A stretch of DNA of 64,000 nt from Dendrocalamus latiflorus (taxonomy: Eukaryota; Streptophyta; Magnoliopsida; Poales; Poaceae): NCBI GenBank assembly GCA_017311315.1, contig CM029645.1, positions 25,817,627-25,881,626 of the forward strand, read 5' to 3'. The translations under genes and the position numbers were made by a program. This document shows, in pieces, positions 28,768 to 40,914 of the stretch; positions within the stretch are counted from its first letter, which is position 1; each line of letters opens with the position of its first letter. The notes below the pieces were generated by a model, which did not search any database, was not told where the DNA came from, and worked only from the letters and a program-made list of their open reading frames with translations.

Positions 28768-31700
28768 TCATTGTACTTGCTTATTTCCTTTAAAAATTAG
28801 CCCTTCGTCATGATCAATGCGTACGTAACTAGTTTCGTCAGGTTGTTCGTTGTCGACCCTTATGCCATTTCCAAAAGGAGGTAACTCATCAAATTGATTG
28901 TATTCCTCTTCGTCCACTACATTTTACACTCCGACAATTCTCCTTTTTCCATGAAGAACTACATGGCGTTTCTTATTTGCCGGGTCGGTTACATAGAAAA
29001 CTTGAACAACTTGATTAGCGAGTACGAATGGTTCGTCTTTGTACCCGACACGTTGGAGGTCCACGGTCGTGACACCGTACTTGTCAACCTTCACCTGTGG
29101 GAGATGCACCCAACGGCAGCGAAATAAGGGGATCTTGAAAACCACATAGTCGAGCTCCCAAATCTCTTCTATGCCATAGTACGAGTTTCTCGACCCATCG
29201 GTACTGAACGCATCTATGCGGACACCGTTGTTCTAGTTAGTGCTCTTTACATCCTGAGACTGCGTATAGAATGTGTACCCGTTTATGTCATATCCTTGCC
29301 ATGTCACAATTGTAAATGTCGGCCCTTTTGCCAACCATGTCAGCGTCTCACTTGGCGAGCTCCTAGCGATTTGCTCCTTCAACCATTGGTTGAACCGACG
29401 GTTGTGTTGCCTCATGATCCAAACATCCGGCCGCTCCGGATTCTGTTGCCGAAGCACATCCTTGTGCTGGTCCACATAAGGCGCCACTTCAGTCATGTGT
29501 TGCAACACCATAAAATGGGCTTAAGTATATGTGTCCATATCTGGAGTGATTACTTTCCTTCCGATAGTTCCGAGACCCTTCAGCCTCCCCTCATGATGAG
29601 ATTGAGGGACACCTATCGGTTGAATTTGAGCCATATAATCGACACAAAACTCAATGACCTCTTCGCTTGCATAACCTTCGACGATGCTGCCCTCCGGCCG
29701 AGAACGATTCCGTACGTAGGACTTGAGAATTCCCATGAACCTCTCAAATGGGTACATGCTACGTAGGAATACGGGCCCACACATTTTCATCTCCCACACA
29801 ACGTGAACAATGAGATGGACCATGATATCGAAAAACGAAGGAGGGAAACACATTTCAAGGTGACATAGAGTCATCACCACCTCGTCCTGTAGAGCATCTA
29901 GTCATTCGGGATCGATGACCTTCTAAGCAATTGTGTTAAAAAAATAACATAGCCTCATGATTGTCTCTCGGACTTTGATCGGTAAAATATTTCTAATTGC
30001 AATAGGGAGCATCTGTGTCATCAGCACATGATAATCATGAGACTTCATGCCATTTAACTTCAAATCTTACATCGAAACAAGTTTCTTCACGTTGCCGGAG
30101 TAACAAGACGGAACTTTGACACCATGCAAGCACTGGCACAGTTCTGTTTTCTCAGCCTTGGACAAAGTGTAACACGCAGGGGGAAGGTACGTTCGTCCAT
30201 TATGAGTGCATATCGGTGCTAACTCAGGCCTGATGTCCATGTCAGCCAAGTCAAGCCGTGCGTTGACGTCATCCTTTGTTTTATCACGAATGTTCAGTAA
30301 GAGACCAATCAAGCTGTCGCATACATTCTTTTCTACGTGCATGACGTCGATGCAGTGTCGAACATCTAGGTACTCCCAATAAGGTAAGTCCCAAAATATT
30401 GATCTCTTCTTCCATGTGTTCTTCTCATGAGCCCTCAATTTACGTCTCTTTCCGAGGACAACATCTAAATCCTTAACCATATCATAAATCTCGTGTCCCC
30501 TTAAATGCCTTGGAGCTGAACCGTCTTCCTTCTCTCCGTCAAATTGTTTCTTCATCTTGCAGTATGGGTGAGCCCTCCGAAGGAACCGGCGGTGACGCAT
30601 GTAGACGGTTTTGCGTGAGTGGTTCAGCCACACACTCTTGGTACCATCTAAACAGTGCGTACAAGCTTTGACACCTTTTGTACTATGGCCTGATAGGTTA
30701 CCAAGGGCAGGATAATCATTTATGGTGCAGAACAATAAGGAGCGCAGAGTGAAGTTCTCTCGTTTGTATGCATTCCATACCTGTACCCCTTCGTTCCACG
30801 GTACTTTTAGATCTTTCACCAACGGTGCTAGGAACACATCCATATCATTCCCAGGTTGTTTTGGCCCTTGGATAAGTATCGACAGCAAAATGTACTTTCG
30901 CTTCGTACACAACCAAGGAGGAAGGTTATAGATGCAGAGAGTCACGAGCCATGTGCTATGTCGGCTGCTCATGCTACTGAAAGGATTCATTCCATCTGTA
31001 CTCAGTCCAAACCTTATATTCCTTGGTTCTGCACCGAAGTCTGCAAAACTCCTATCGATGTTTCTCTACTGTGCGGAATCTGCAAGGTGTCTTAGCATTC
31101 CATCCTTCTTGCGCTCCTCCGAGTGCCAACGCAGCAGTTTTGCCTCCTTTGGATTTGCAAAAAACCTTTTCAAACGGGGAATTATAGAAAAATACCATGC
31201 CACATTAGCAGGAGGTCCTTTCTTCGCCTCTGTTCCCTCGCCATCATCTGATTGATTGTTACGTTTGTATCGGGATGCGTTGCACATCGGACATACATGC
31301 ATGTTTGCATACTCTTTACGGTAGAGGATACAGTCGTTCGGACATGCATGTATTCTTTCTACTTCCATTCCCAACGGACAAAGAACCTTCTTGGCTTTAT
31401 ACGAGGTCTTAGGCAACTCATTTCCCTCCGGAAGCATGTCCGCTAAAAGACCTAGCAGCGCCGTGAAACTCTTGTCGGACCAACCGTTGCTTGCCTTCAA
31501 TTTCAACAGTTTAAGCACGGCCAACAACCTCGTGTACTTGCAGCACGTGAACAAAGATTTCTCCGAGTCCTCCATCAAGCCCCGGAATTTAACATACTCT
31601 CTCTCATCATAGTTCTCTTCTACATCGCGAAGCATCTGATCCAGATTATCATCGTGCAACCTATCAGAATCCGAACGACAATCGATATCATCCGGCGGCA

Positions 31701-32018
31701 TGTCATTCACTTCATCGGTGATGTCATCCGACGGCATATCATTCACTTCACCGGCGATGTCATTCAGCGGCATATGATCATTCACTTCACCATGACTGGT
31801 CCAACACGTATAATCCTTTTTGAAACCCCTCCGAATCAAGTGCGCTTCAATTTGCCCTCGGTTCTTAAACATCTTTAAATTCTTGCAGTCAGTGCATGAA
31901 TAGTACATATATTCCACCCCCTTATTCAACATATCCTCCTCGGTGGCTCTTATAAAAGCAGACACGGCATTAATGTACTCTTCACTCACACGGCTCGCGG
32001 CATACATCCAACTTCGGT
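28768..32018 (-). pseudogene. tnp2-like: tnp2-type CACTA transposase, one frame with seven stops
   Basis: A single minus-strand frame runs from a probable splice acceptor (ACGTAG at about 32019) to TGA at 28768-28770 with no frameshift. Domains in order: transposase-associated N-terminal domain (RSWMYAASRVSEEY), an acidic repeat-rich linker, the tnp2 domain (YPALGNLSGHSTKGVKACTHC; YLDVRHCIDVMHVEKN), then DUF4218 (FFDIMVHLIVHVV) and DUF4216 (IWELDYVVFKIPLF) regions. Stops lie at 31066, 30067, about 29925, about 29902, 29521, 29233 and 28924 (lower coordinate of each). Several would revert by one C-to-T or G-to-A change. Any first coding exon above 32018 was not identified. Confidence 0.85.
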
Positions 32019-32444
32019 CCTACGTTACGTACATATATAACAACTTAGTATTAAAAATTAGATTAACTAATTATTACTACATATATACCGGTCACATTTA
32101 TTATATTGAGGCTTAATTTGCTAGCTCAATTCATATTATAAACACAACAGCTATTATATAACCAACAATTTTGCAAATTAACCATCTTCAATAACACTCA
32201 TGGATTACTTAGACCTAAATTGTAATGCAATTAAAGAAAAAATAAATTTCATTACTAACCATATCTAGAGCAACCAGGAAAGTATGAATTTTCAAAGCTC
32301 AATCTCTACCTCTTCCCATCAAATTAACTAGGCTGAAATCGCCTAGCTTCCTCCTGAGTGAAAAAGTGCGCAACAGTGGCTAGATCTGGATCGAAATGAA
32401 GACAGATGCGGTCTGAGCAGCGCAATAAATGCCTAGTGCCATTA
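32019..32444. other. 5' region of the tnp2 gene
   Basis: AT-rich. Probably holds the first intron and leader; I cannot fix a TATA or first exon. Confidence 0.35.
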
Positions 32445-32640
32445 TCACAGACGGTTTATTTTTTATTAAAAACCGTCTGTGATAATCTGGGATTATCACA
32501 AACCGTTCTTAATACAGACCGATCGTCTGTGATACTCCTTTTTCCCGTCACAAATACCACAGACGGCCTCTAAATTACAACCGTCTGTAATAATGTACAG
32601 TACAGACGGTTTCACAAGATCATCTGTGATTTGGCGTCTA
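32445..32640. repeat. Right subterminal palindrome array of the CACTA element
   Basis: About four hairpin units of TCACAGACGGTT...AACCGTCTGTGA, more diverged than the internal set. Confidence 0.85.
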
Positions 32641-32689
32641 CTATTAGGCTTTCTGTAGTAGTGATCTTTTTCTTGAAGGATGCTCATCA

Positions 32690-32930
32690 TTAGGGGCGTG
32701 CGTGCTCAGGGCACACGCACCGATCGAGGAGCTGGTCGCCTCGCCGGCGGGGACATCACCGCGCTGGTGCAGGAGGTGTCCGTCCCGGGCGCGCGGTCGT
32801 GCTACAGGCTGTCGCTCTTCGTCGGGGACGCCGCCAGCTGTTGCAAGGAGCCCCTGGTCGTGGAGTGTACGCCGCACCGGCGACCCTAGAGGTCCCGTAC
32901 GAATCCGCCACCATCCCAGTGTACGGCCGG
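32690..32930 (+). pseudogene. Fragment of a DUF642 cell-wall protein gene
   Basis: One frame reads ELVASPAG (frame change) GDITALVQEVSVPG, then SCYRLSLFVGDAASCCKEPL; after another shift it continues as VYAAPATLEVPYES. This order (ELV..., YRLSF-like strand, GDA...C, then a hydrophobic strand and VPYES) is that of the second half of DUF642 proteins, secreted cell-wall proteins. It is short, frameshifted and lacks start and stop context. GC-rich like a grass exon. The call rests on motif memory. Confidence 0.5.
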
Positions 32931-33814
32931 GTTGAGCAGCGAGCCTGTGGAGGCTGGAGAGGACAGGTGCAGCTCGAGTGGATTACTCTTGATGGGCTCA
33001 AGACGGCATGCATGCAAAAACCAGTCTGTGCAAGGATCGATGCATCGTATGCACATGAGTCCGACGAGAATAAGCACATAGATACCTTCAAATCTCGAGT
33101 CCAACAAGAATAGGGAAAGGACCGCTTGATCATATGATCTATTAATTCGTTAACTAATCACACCCTATAATTCGTTTTCAAGGATGTCGTTATGTGAACA
33201 TACCATGTCCAAAGGAATTTGAAGACGTACGTGACGCATCCACATACCATCCTATCGAAGCAACATGGGATCAGAATTTTGCTTTGAGATCATAGATAGG
33301 AGAACAAATGGAGTGGATAATTCTTGTCTGCCCGACCGATCGAAGGTTTGTGGAGCAAATACGGAAAATAAATAGGTATTCAGCACAATCTATCTCCGAC
33401 TCTGAGGAAATAAGTACAGAATAGAGATTAGTGATATCCGTCTGTAAGTGTCCGTATGTTAGGTGGTATGAAAAAGCATATTTTGACTTCACTTAATAAC
33501 ATGATAAGATAGGCGGATTGCCATATTGAGTAGGTGGAGAATACTAAGTGCTCTTTTTTTAACATCTCGGCAATTGTTCTCTCTATGTTCACTCGGACTA
33601 CACTTCTACTGTCCAATGTCTTGTGTAGGAGTGCAAAAGAAGTAGATAATTTCCGCTCAATTGACCGAAGTTTTGTGGAGCGAATACATAATGGAGAAAT
33701 GGGTATCCGACACTATCTATATTTGACTCTGAGAAAAAATATGCAAAATAGAATACAGAATGAGCAATATCTTGCACCCCTAATAACAGTTACAAATTAA
33801 GGAATATTTTATTT
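32931..33814. other. Unassigned spacer with a diverged duplication
   Basis: 33305-33440 and 33635-33775 share TTTGTGGAGC(A/G)AATAC, GGTAT and GACTCTGAG(G/A)AAA in order, about 330 bp apart. No gene. Confidence 0.4.
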
Positions 33815-34140
33815 ATTTTGCCCCATTGTGCCACCTTAAATTGGAAGTTGGCCCCATGCAGCACAAAACTGCAAATATAGCCCTCTTACCGAGTGTGGAA
33901 GGACCCGCGGCCGATGCGTGGCGCCTACCGCGCCACCCAGCCATGGCAGACACCTGCCACCGCGGCACCTCCCCATAGCGCGGCACTGCTCGGGTGGACG
34001 CGACAGTTGGCGGGCCCAACTGAGGTACCACGCCACCCAGCCACGGCAGGCCCCAAGGGAGGTTCCGCGCCCCCGTGCCACAGTAGGCACCAACACAGGT
34101 GCCATGCTAGGGAGGCACGACACTATGGTACTTGTGAACA

Positions 34141-34553
34141 CTTTTTTCGAAAAGAAAATTTGAAGAATAAACGAGGAAAACGAATATTTTTGAAACTCGC
34201 GGTATAGATGATTTGAAATGTCTTTACTGCATTTTTTGGTTGTGATCTTGTTGTAGCAACTACGAAGTCCAATTTTGTGTGGGGCTTTGGAAATGCACTG
34301 GTAGACAAAAAGTGTTGAAATGTTCGGACCAAGCTAAATTGTGAGGCACGAAACCTAAAATATATTAGAATCCCCAAATAGACACATATTAGATGTAGTT
34401 ACATGGCATGACTGTTCGGCTAATTACTCTTGTTAACCTCGCTCTACTACGGTACACAGCGACACAAGCATCTAGACCATGTAAGCATACATGCCTTTAG
34501 GAGAAAGGAAAACATGGCATGTACGATGGGGGATTAGTACGGAATGACCAAAT
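34141..34553. other. Spacer between presumed TIR remnant and GRF pseudogene
   Basis: AT-rich, no gene; corresponds in position to the AT-rich subterminal region of the intact MULE. Confidence 0.35.
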
Positions 34554-35252
34554 TTACTGTGTGAACCGGGACCATTTGCTCTTCCTTGCAAGCTCAACGT
34601 TGTACTCCTTGCCGGCTGCCTTGGCCTTAGCTGCTATTTCACGCTTTCTCTCCTACTCCTTGCGAGCCTCACATTTTCTGCAGCTTCACACCTTGAGATG
34701 AGCTTGCATCTGCTGCCGGATACGCTCGCTGTACTCTTCATTGCCACACCGCTCCTCCCTCCTCTCATGGTCCCTATTGGCAACCCACTCCTCGCAGTCG
34801 AGCCGCCATTGGTTGCGGTAGCCACATAGTAGATCCAGAGACAATGAGTAGATGGGAGAAGATATTAGTGCATACTTTTAAAGAAAAATGTTAGGAGAAT
34901 GTACTATAAATGGTCTTTACCGACTATCGGTACCTCCCTGTGTCCTAACGATGGTTAGGATAGTCCTAGGTAGTGTTAACGCAACCCTAGTAACACATTC
35001 CTAGGCTCAGTCGCTCCTTGTACTTAAGAATTTACATGTATCCCTGCACCAATAGAGGGGCGGCGTGTCCCCCTCAGGCAGGTCTTGCAGCGATTCCTCA
35101 GTGGGAATGTTGAGATAGGGGTTGCTTCTACGGGGGCGTTGTTGTGAGGAGGTGCTCTCTTGGCACACTCCCTTTATTCGTCGTAGGCTGCAGCAACCCT
35201 TGCGAATCAACGGATCTCCTTCCATTGCTGCTCTATTTGAGCAAGCTAACAT
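34554..35252 (-). pseudogene. Decayed copy of the third MULE GRF gene
   Basis: Exon 1 part (35007-35252) reads RPRRSNPYLNIPTEE, LPEGDTPPLYWCRDTCKF; against the intact gene the first zinc-ligand Cys is Tyr and the CG pair is CR. Exon 2 part (34554-34830) reads LCGYRN, DCEEWV, then the charged helix with two stops and a frame change, ending KSKWSRFTQ-stop. The intron is longer and rearranged. Dead, but clearly the same gene. Confidence 0.8.
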
Positions 35253-35344
35253 TGTAGTCTTGATGCAGGCGCACCTGGGGTAGAATAGGTACTACTTATA
35301 TGCCAAGTTGGCATGGCGTACACTGCTGAAGTGCAATTTTGTTT

Positions 35345-35500
35345 TGCAAATTTGCATCCGCCCCAATAAGTAGCTTTGCACAGTGTTGTGTCACATCATT
35401 GTGGAAAGCTGCCTCATTGGGTCACATTCCTGCGGAAAGCTGCCTTGTTGGGCCATGTCGTTGTGCATAGCTCCCTTGTTGGGTAATAACAATGGAGTGA
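35345..35500 (-). repeat. Degenerate 31-bp-type repeats
   Basis: On the minus strand, three to four units such as GGCAGCTTTCCGCAGGAATGTGAC, spaced about 31-35 bp, directly upstream of the GRF pseudogene start. Same core (GGCAGCTTT..GCAG..TGAC) as the arrays in the intact MULE. Confidence 0.6.
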
Positions 35501-35666
35501 TCCATGCGAATTAGTGTGATCCAGAGATGTCGAAGCGGTAGTAACAACTTGTAACCATCTATTAAGCTAAAAGCATGGATATGCATTAGATAAGAATGCA
35601 ACGGTACTGAAGACAACATAAATAAGCTCATGGTACATCTGCTTGCCACTTGGTCTGATGATGTAG

Positions 35667-35900
35667 CTAAACTTCAGAGAAGGTGAGCCTGTTAGGAGAG
35701 TGGTGTACATCTCGAAGGTTGTAGTATGAGGGTTGGGTGGTAGACACGGTTGCGGAGAAGTAAATGTAGGTGTCGTGCTGAGGTCCGAGCATATCGTCTA
35801 CCCAATGGGTCAAAGAGGGGTTCGCATCCTGTGGGAAGGGTACTGCTGGGTTAGGGCCGAGGTTTCGATGTTTGCAATGTGTAGTCATGTTGGAAAGCAT
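35667..35900 (-). pseudogene. Tail exon of the mobile-domain-derived MULE gene, decayed
   Basis: Minus strand residues YYNLRDVHHSPNRLTFSEV parallel HYDLRDAPRSPSRFTFSED of exon 3 at 12921-13118, with the same Pro/Thr-rich lead-in. Ends early at 35667. Confidence 0.7.
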
Positions 35901-36297
35901 TTACCTACAGAGTCCCATGTGCGGATGATGAAGCCTGGCCTAGCTGTCCAAAATCCTCTCTCCACACCTACAAATTTGGTAGGATGTGTTAGTTCAGCAC
36001 AGCGTGGAACAAAAAATCGCGTTAACTGCGTTATAGTGTGCCAAAGGAGGTAGGGCTGGAGGCTGTCCTTGGTGTCCACTTTGTAGTATAGCAACGTCGT
36101 TGTGTCAACCACAACTGATGGTCCTTATTGCAGCCCTCATGTCGTCATAAATGGCGTGCGTCTTACCAAGGAGGCGCTCCACGATGTTAATCCTCCCACG
36201 GCATAGAGCATCATCTACCTCGCAAGAGATACAATGAAGTCAATCATACTACAAGGAAACCGTGAATAAGTTGCAAACGTGTTGCTGCACAAAAAAT

Positions 36298-36600
36298 CTA
36301 GGAAGAATGTTTTACCGTCTCGTTATGGCGTGTCACTCGGTGAGGATCTAGACCTGCTCGTATGATGGCATCGTGCATGACCTCCATTGGACGCTGTGGT
36401 GCTGACCCAATAAGCTTGCACCTTGTGCACATAATATACCACCTCAAGTAGGAACTATATGTGTCAACATCGTACAGTCGTGCCTCCTGCACAATGTCCA
36501 TCATCACGCTCTCAGCCCACAGCGCCTCCATGGTAGCAATGTCTGCCTCCGGTCGTTGCTCCTCCGCCCTTTCTTTGTTTGCCTACAAGCGAGTACGGAC
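36298..36600 (-). pseudogene. Plant mobile domain C-terminal region, decayed
   Basis: Minus strand frame with VQEARLYDVDTYSSYLRWY, matching the late part of plant mobile domains (Y-x-YL-x-WY motif). Frames break on both sides. It supplies the domain core region that the intact MULE's second gene has lost. Confidence 0.5.
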
Positions 36601-37690
36601 CTTCTAACATCACCTGCTCTGATTGCGGTCCAACAGAGGTCTTCTTGCATCATCCCTCAACAAAAATAGGTCTCAGCTGCCCGATATGTCAATGAGGAAT
36701 CATTGCTGGCCTACCATTCTGCAAATCGAGCAATTTCATATGCCCTTGAAACTCACGGGCTGCTGACCTCCCCTGCACCTAGACCGAACAAAATCAATTA
36801 AGCGTTGCTGTCTACTTGCTGGCACGTCCCAACACCACCCTCCAACCACCACCAAGCAGTACGTGGCACAAGCCCATACATCTCAACTTCTCACTCCACG
36901 CACCATGTCATAACGTGCGTATCAAGAGAAGCTATGTCACGTTGTGCGCGCACATAGATCACAACCTGTCTGTTCATATGGCGATGGCCGACGGAGGGCG
37001 GCTGGGGAGGCAGGCGCGGGGGCAAGCAGATGCAGAGGACCATCAACAACATCAAGATCACCCTCATCCGTGGCCTCATCATCCTCCTCATCCTCCACGG
37101 CACCATCAGCACCAACCTCCTCGCCTATGGCTGCGGCAACGATGGTTCAGATGCCGCAGCAGCCGACACCAAGGTAGTCTAGGACATCAAGTGCATCCTC
37201 CACAAGATCTGCTCTGACTCCGACAATGACAAGGAGGACCAGTTTCCGCTATTGATGCGTTAACCAACTCCGGCAATGCCACATCGACAAACTTCACCCT
37301 AGGCCCCAGGATCACGCGCTGGAATACCAAGCGCCAGCAGTGGCTATCCCAGAACCTGAGGTTCCCATCCTGCAATGCGCACAGCAACCCGAGGATCTTG
37401 CTCATCATCAGCTCGCCACTGGCGCCGTGCGACAACCCCATCGACGACCACTACCTACTCAAGTCCACCAAGAACAAGATCAACTAATGTCACCTCCACG
37501 GCATCGAGATCGTGCACAACATGGCGCACCTCGACCGTGAGCTCGCGGGCTACTGGGCCAAGCTCCCGCTGCTGCATCGCCTGATGCTGTCGCTCCCGGA
37601 GGTGAAGTGGGTGTGGTGGATGGACAACGACATGCTCTTCACTGACATGACCTTCGAGCTCCCCCTCTCGTGCTACGATGGCCGCAACTA

Positions 37691-38770
37691 GGGCTAAAAA
37701 AAGCTCAAGACTCGCGAGCCACTCGGGCTCATAGTCGACTTGGCTTGGCTAGAGCTCAAGGCATCACTCAGTGAGCCAAGCCGAGGTCGCAGTAATGAGC
37801 CGAGCCTAGCCGTTCGTGAGCTCGATCGAGTCGTTGAGTTGGTGAGCAGTGAGCACTGCACAACACAAGTGCAAAAGCACAGGAAAGCACAACTACACAA
37901 GTGCATAGAAGGCCCGAAGCCAGATCCCTTTTCTTCTTGTCTTTCTTCGTCAATTCCTTGCCAATAACTAGTACTACTATGAGGTAGGTATGTATATGTG
38001 TATATTTTAGTTCATCCATTTCCTTGATTGTGTCGTCAATTTATGAGCATCCGGCTGAATTCTCTGCATGCATTCTTGGCCTCAGATTGGGCGAATTTTG
38101 GGCTAATACTCAACTTACAAGATTTCGGTGCATAATTTATTATCTATGTCAATTTATAGCTTTGTCTTGCCTAGATTGGAGAGATTTATATGTCGTCATG
38201 CAGCTATATTTGCCTGGATTCACCATATTCAAGATTCTCCACCTCCCCAGATTTTCCTTGGGGAAAAGGAAATTCTCCCAACTCTCCCTTGAGTCAATGT
38301 TCTTCCTTTGTGCCCCTTGGCTTTGTCTTGTTTGGATTGGAGAGATTTATTATAGATCTTTCTTCTTTCTGGTACATTGATTCATTCATCAGTCAATCTT
38401 TGGCCTCCAGATTATGTAAGATTTGGGTCTGATTTAACTCGTCCCTAATCTTGAGTCTCCTGACCTCTGGTAATAGTAATAGCTGCTAACCTGCTGCCTA
38501 CCTGCTTCAGAACAGGGGCCTTGAATTCCCTTTTTCCAAGCTCCTCCCATCTAGTACTAGTAGTGTTCCCACCAAACACACACTTCTCATTTCGGTATAA
38601 CAGATATTACCATTTCTAATCCTCTATTCTCTTCCATTATCTACTCCACAGGCCAAGCATGAAAAGGCAAACATATGCTTGAGTTAAATGGGTCTGTTGT
38701 CACCCTAGTTAACTAATCTAGCTTTACTATCTCATCTTTAAGCTTATATGGGGTAGGTGCTTCTCACATC
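37691..38770. mobile_element. Insertion splitting the XXT5-like pseudogene
   Basis: AT-rich non-coding DNA between two adjoining parts of the glycosyltransferase. The left side begins TAGGGCTAAAAAAAGCTCAAGACTCGCGAGCC and has repeated GAGCTC/GAGCCAAGC words, as in some grass hAT-like elements; right end not fixed. Confidence 0.5.
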
Positions 38771-39190
38771 TACAAGAAGCGAAATGTTAGCATCGGCACA
38801 TGCCATCACTGAACCTCGTCATCCAAGACTACCCGGACCTCCTCCACGAGCAGCACTCCTAGGTCTCCCTCAACACCAACAGCTTCCTGCTCCGCAACTT
38901 CTAGTGGTCGCTCAAGCTGCTCGATGCATTGGTGCCCATGGGGCCAAAAGGGCGCGTCCGCGACGAGGCCGGGAAGCTGCTGACAACGAGCCTGAAGGGC
39001 CGACCGGCGTTCGAGGCAGGCGACCAGTCGGCACTGATACACCTGATGCTGACGGAGAAGGAGCGGTGGATGGAGAAGGTGTACATGGAGAACGAGTACT
39101 ACCTGCACAGCTTCTGGGCGGGGCTGGTGGACAAGTATGAGGAGTGATGAAGAAGCACCACCCGGGGCTCGGCGACGAGCGGTGGCCATT

Positions 39191-39445
39191 GTTGGATATT
39201 TCCTATGCCCTGCAGCAGCTGCTCGTGTTTCCTCTTCAGAAAACACTCGAGTTGCTCTCTAGTTAGCTTCTCTGAAGATTTTCGGGGGATGAACAGTGTA
39301 TACGAAAAACAGAAGAAGGGAAAGCAGAGCAGACGAAGTTTCAGAGAGGCAGCTCAATTCGATTATCTTCCCTTGACACAAATTACAAATTAACTGAAGA
39401 CTAAATAACAGACTCCATAAAAACCAAATCGCACCATCCCACGAT
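39191..39445. other. Second insertion in the XXT5-like pseudogene
   Basis: About 255 bp of non-homologous DNA replaces the short region between GDERWP and the final block. Origin unknown. Confidence 0.45.
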
Positions 39446-39622
39446 CCATGAGGCCGGAGCGGTGCCTCAGCAGCATGAAGCCTTCAACTTCGCTGACAAC
39501 CAGGTGCTCAGGCTGTACGGCTTCTGGCACCGGTCGCTGGTGAGCGCCAAAGTCAGGCGGGTGGCGAACCGGACGGCAATCCCACTGGAGGCCAAGGAGG
39601 CGGCTCTCAAGATTGAGACTTG

Positions 39623-40914
39623 AGATATGTCACAATTTTTTGTGTTTTGAATTGATTACTATTGGTTTCAATTTTGTGCTAGTAAGTGACCTGCTTCTGT
39701 TTGTTTGTTGTTGTGTTGGCTTCAGTACAAAACGAAACATGATAAGAGAGAATGGGCATTTTCTTGATCCAAAAGTTCTGAACTTCTGATCACCATGCCT
39801 CAAAACCTGCAGTGATTTGAGATTTGTCAAAGACTACTCTCTAGATCGGCTCCATCTCGGTTGCCTCCTTTACGACTACAAATGCAGCAACAATACAACA
39901 TGTCGAATCGAATGTACCAGCCATCATATTCAGACTATGGAAGGATTCTGAATATCTATGGAGTGGAGCATAAGTGCACAGCATCTTTCCATTATTTGCC
40001 TCCTTTGCTTCGATTGCTTTAATTAAGTGCATCAGATATTTTTCCCCAAAGGGGTGTAGATGGTTTTTATAGTCATGTTTAGGGCTCAATTACGGAGAGA
40101 TTACGAGATCAAAATACTGAAAATACACAATAAACCCACTGTACTAGTTGGACCCACCGCCGGTTGGTCGCAATAGAGAATTTTTTTGGGGCACTTTGTG
40201 CTATTACAATAAACCACATGACTGGCATTAAAGGCAGCTTGCGTGCCTGATGATCGATCCTCGTATTTGATTATCTGCCTCATAACATCTGATAGAAACA
40301 AAAATCGCTGTGACATTCATCTCTTGTAGACTCGGTAACCTTACGATCTCAGATTTCAGTGCTTGCCTATAGGATCGTGGATGATAATCAGAGAGGTGAA
40401 TGATTGCAACATCTAGCGGAAGCTTTTTCTAAATTTTTCTATCTTTTAATTATTTAATCTAAAAAAATAGAAATAACAAAACAAAAACATGATTTTTTCT
40501 GATTTTACTGTAGTAGTACTGTAACAGTACCGTACCAATTACTGTAGCAAAATACGAATACTGTAGCGCACACTGTAGCAGTTACTATAGCGACTAGATA
40601 ATGAGTTGCTAAAAGTGCACGTTTTCGTTCAATCTTCTAATCGATTTTTAATTAAAATTGATTCATGTATGTAAGCAAAAAAATGCTAGACATAGATCAA
40701 TGCATAGAGAATCTATAGGAATTAAAAAACCAGAAAAAAGAATAACATATGCGAATTAAAAAAACTCACATACTTTTATTAGAAAAACGCAGAAACTGTT
40801 CACTTTCATCTATCCATCAGCAATGCATGCAGCCGCTCAATCCTTCCTTTTGGTTCCTGCATGCAACGATTAAACTCTTGGATGAAAACAAGGGGCATAT
40901 TCTTTTCCTCCGAA
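39623..40914. other. Spacer with LTR-like part
   Basis: 39623-40320 shows no gene. 40320-40620 contains GATCGTGGATGATAATCAGAG and repeated TACTGTAGCA words, as in long copia LTRs; 40620-40914 is AT-rich. Confidence 0.35.

Larger units (their letters stand above)
24451..32663 (-). mobile_element. CACTA (En/Spm) transposon, 8.2 kb, coding genes dead
   Basis: Termini CACTACTACAGAAA (24451) and TTTCTGTAGTAGTG (to 32663) are inverted repeats; ATC flanks both sides (24448-24450, 32664-32666), the 3-bp duplication expected. Both subterminal regions hold palindromic TCACAGACGGTT units. Genes on the minus strand: a tnp2-type transposase (28768-32018) then a TNPA/Ulp1-type gene (about 25070-27390). 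Both carry premature stops, so movement would need proteins from elsewhere; ends look intact. Confidence 0.95.
33815..36800 (-). mobile_element. Decayed MULE related to the 7.5-18.1 kb element, inverted
   Basis: On the minus strand the cargo order of the intact MULE is kept: mobile-domain C-terminal part (36298-36600), tail of the second gene (35667-35900), 31-bp-like repeats (35345-35500), third GRF gene (34554-35252). 33840-34130 (AAATATAGCCCTC then GC-rich GGCGCC/GCCACC palindromes) could be the remains of the terminal repeat. Transposase and the two small GRF genes are not seen. Element ends are uncertain. Confidence 0.6.
36975..39622 (+). pseudogene. XXT5-like: Xyloglucan 6-xylosyltransferase (XXT5-like, GT34) pseudogene
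   Basis: Three blocks in order. 36975-37690: basic start, TM-like QMQRTINNIKITLIRGLI anchor, then the GT34 catalytic core with NPIDDHYLLKS, ELAGYWAKLPLL and the D-N-D metal site in WWMDNDMLFTD. 38780-39190: NTNSFLLRN, APMGPKG-like VPMGPKGRVRDEAGK, GRPAFEAGDQSALI, YYLHSFWAGLVDKYEE. 39450-39622: FNFADNQVLRLYGF to a stop. Stops occur (for example after NKIN near 37485, and near 38860 and 38911), with frameshifts near 37015 and 39146, and the blocks are separated by about 1.1 kb and 0.26 kb of foreign DNA. The working enzyme adds xylose to glucan in the Golgi; this copy cannot. Confidence 0.85.
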
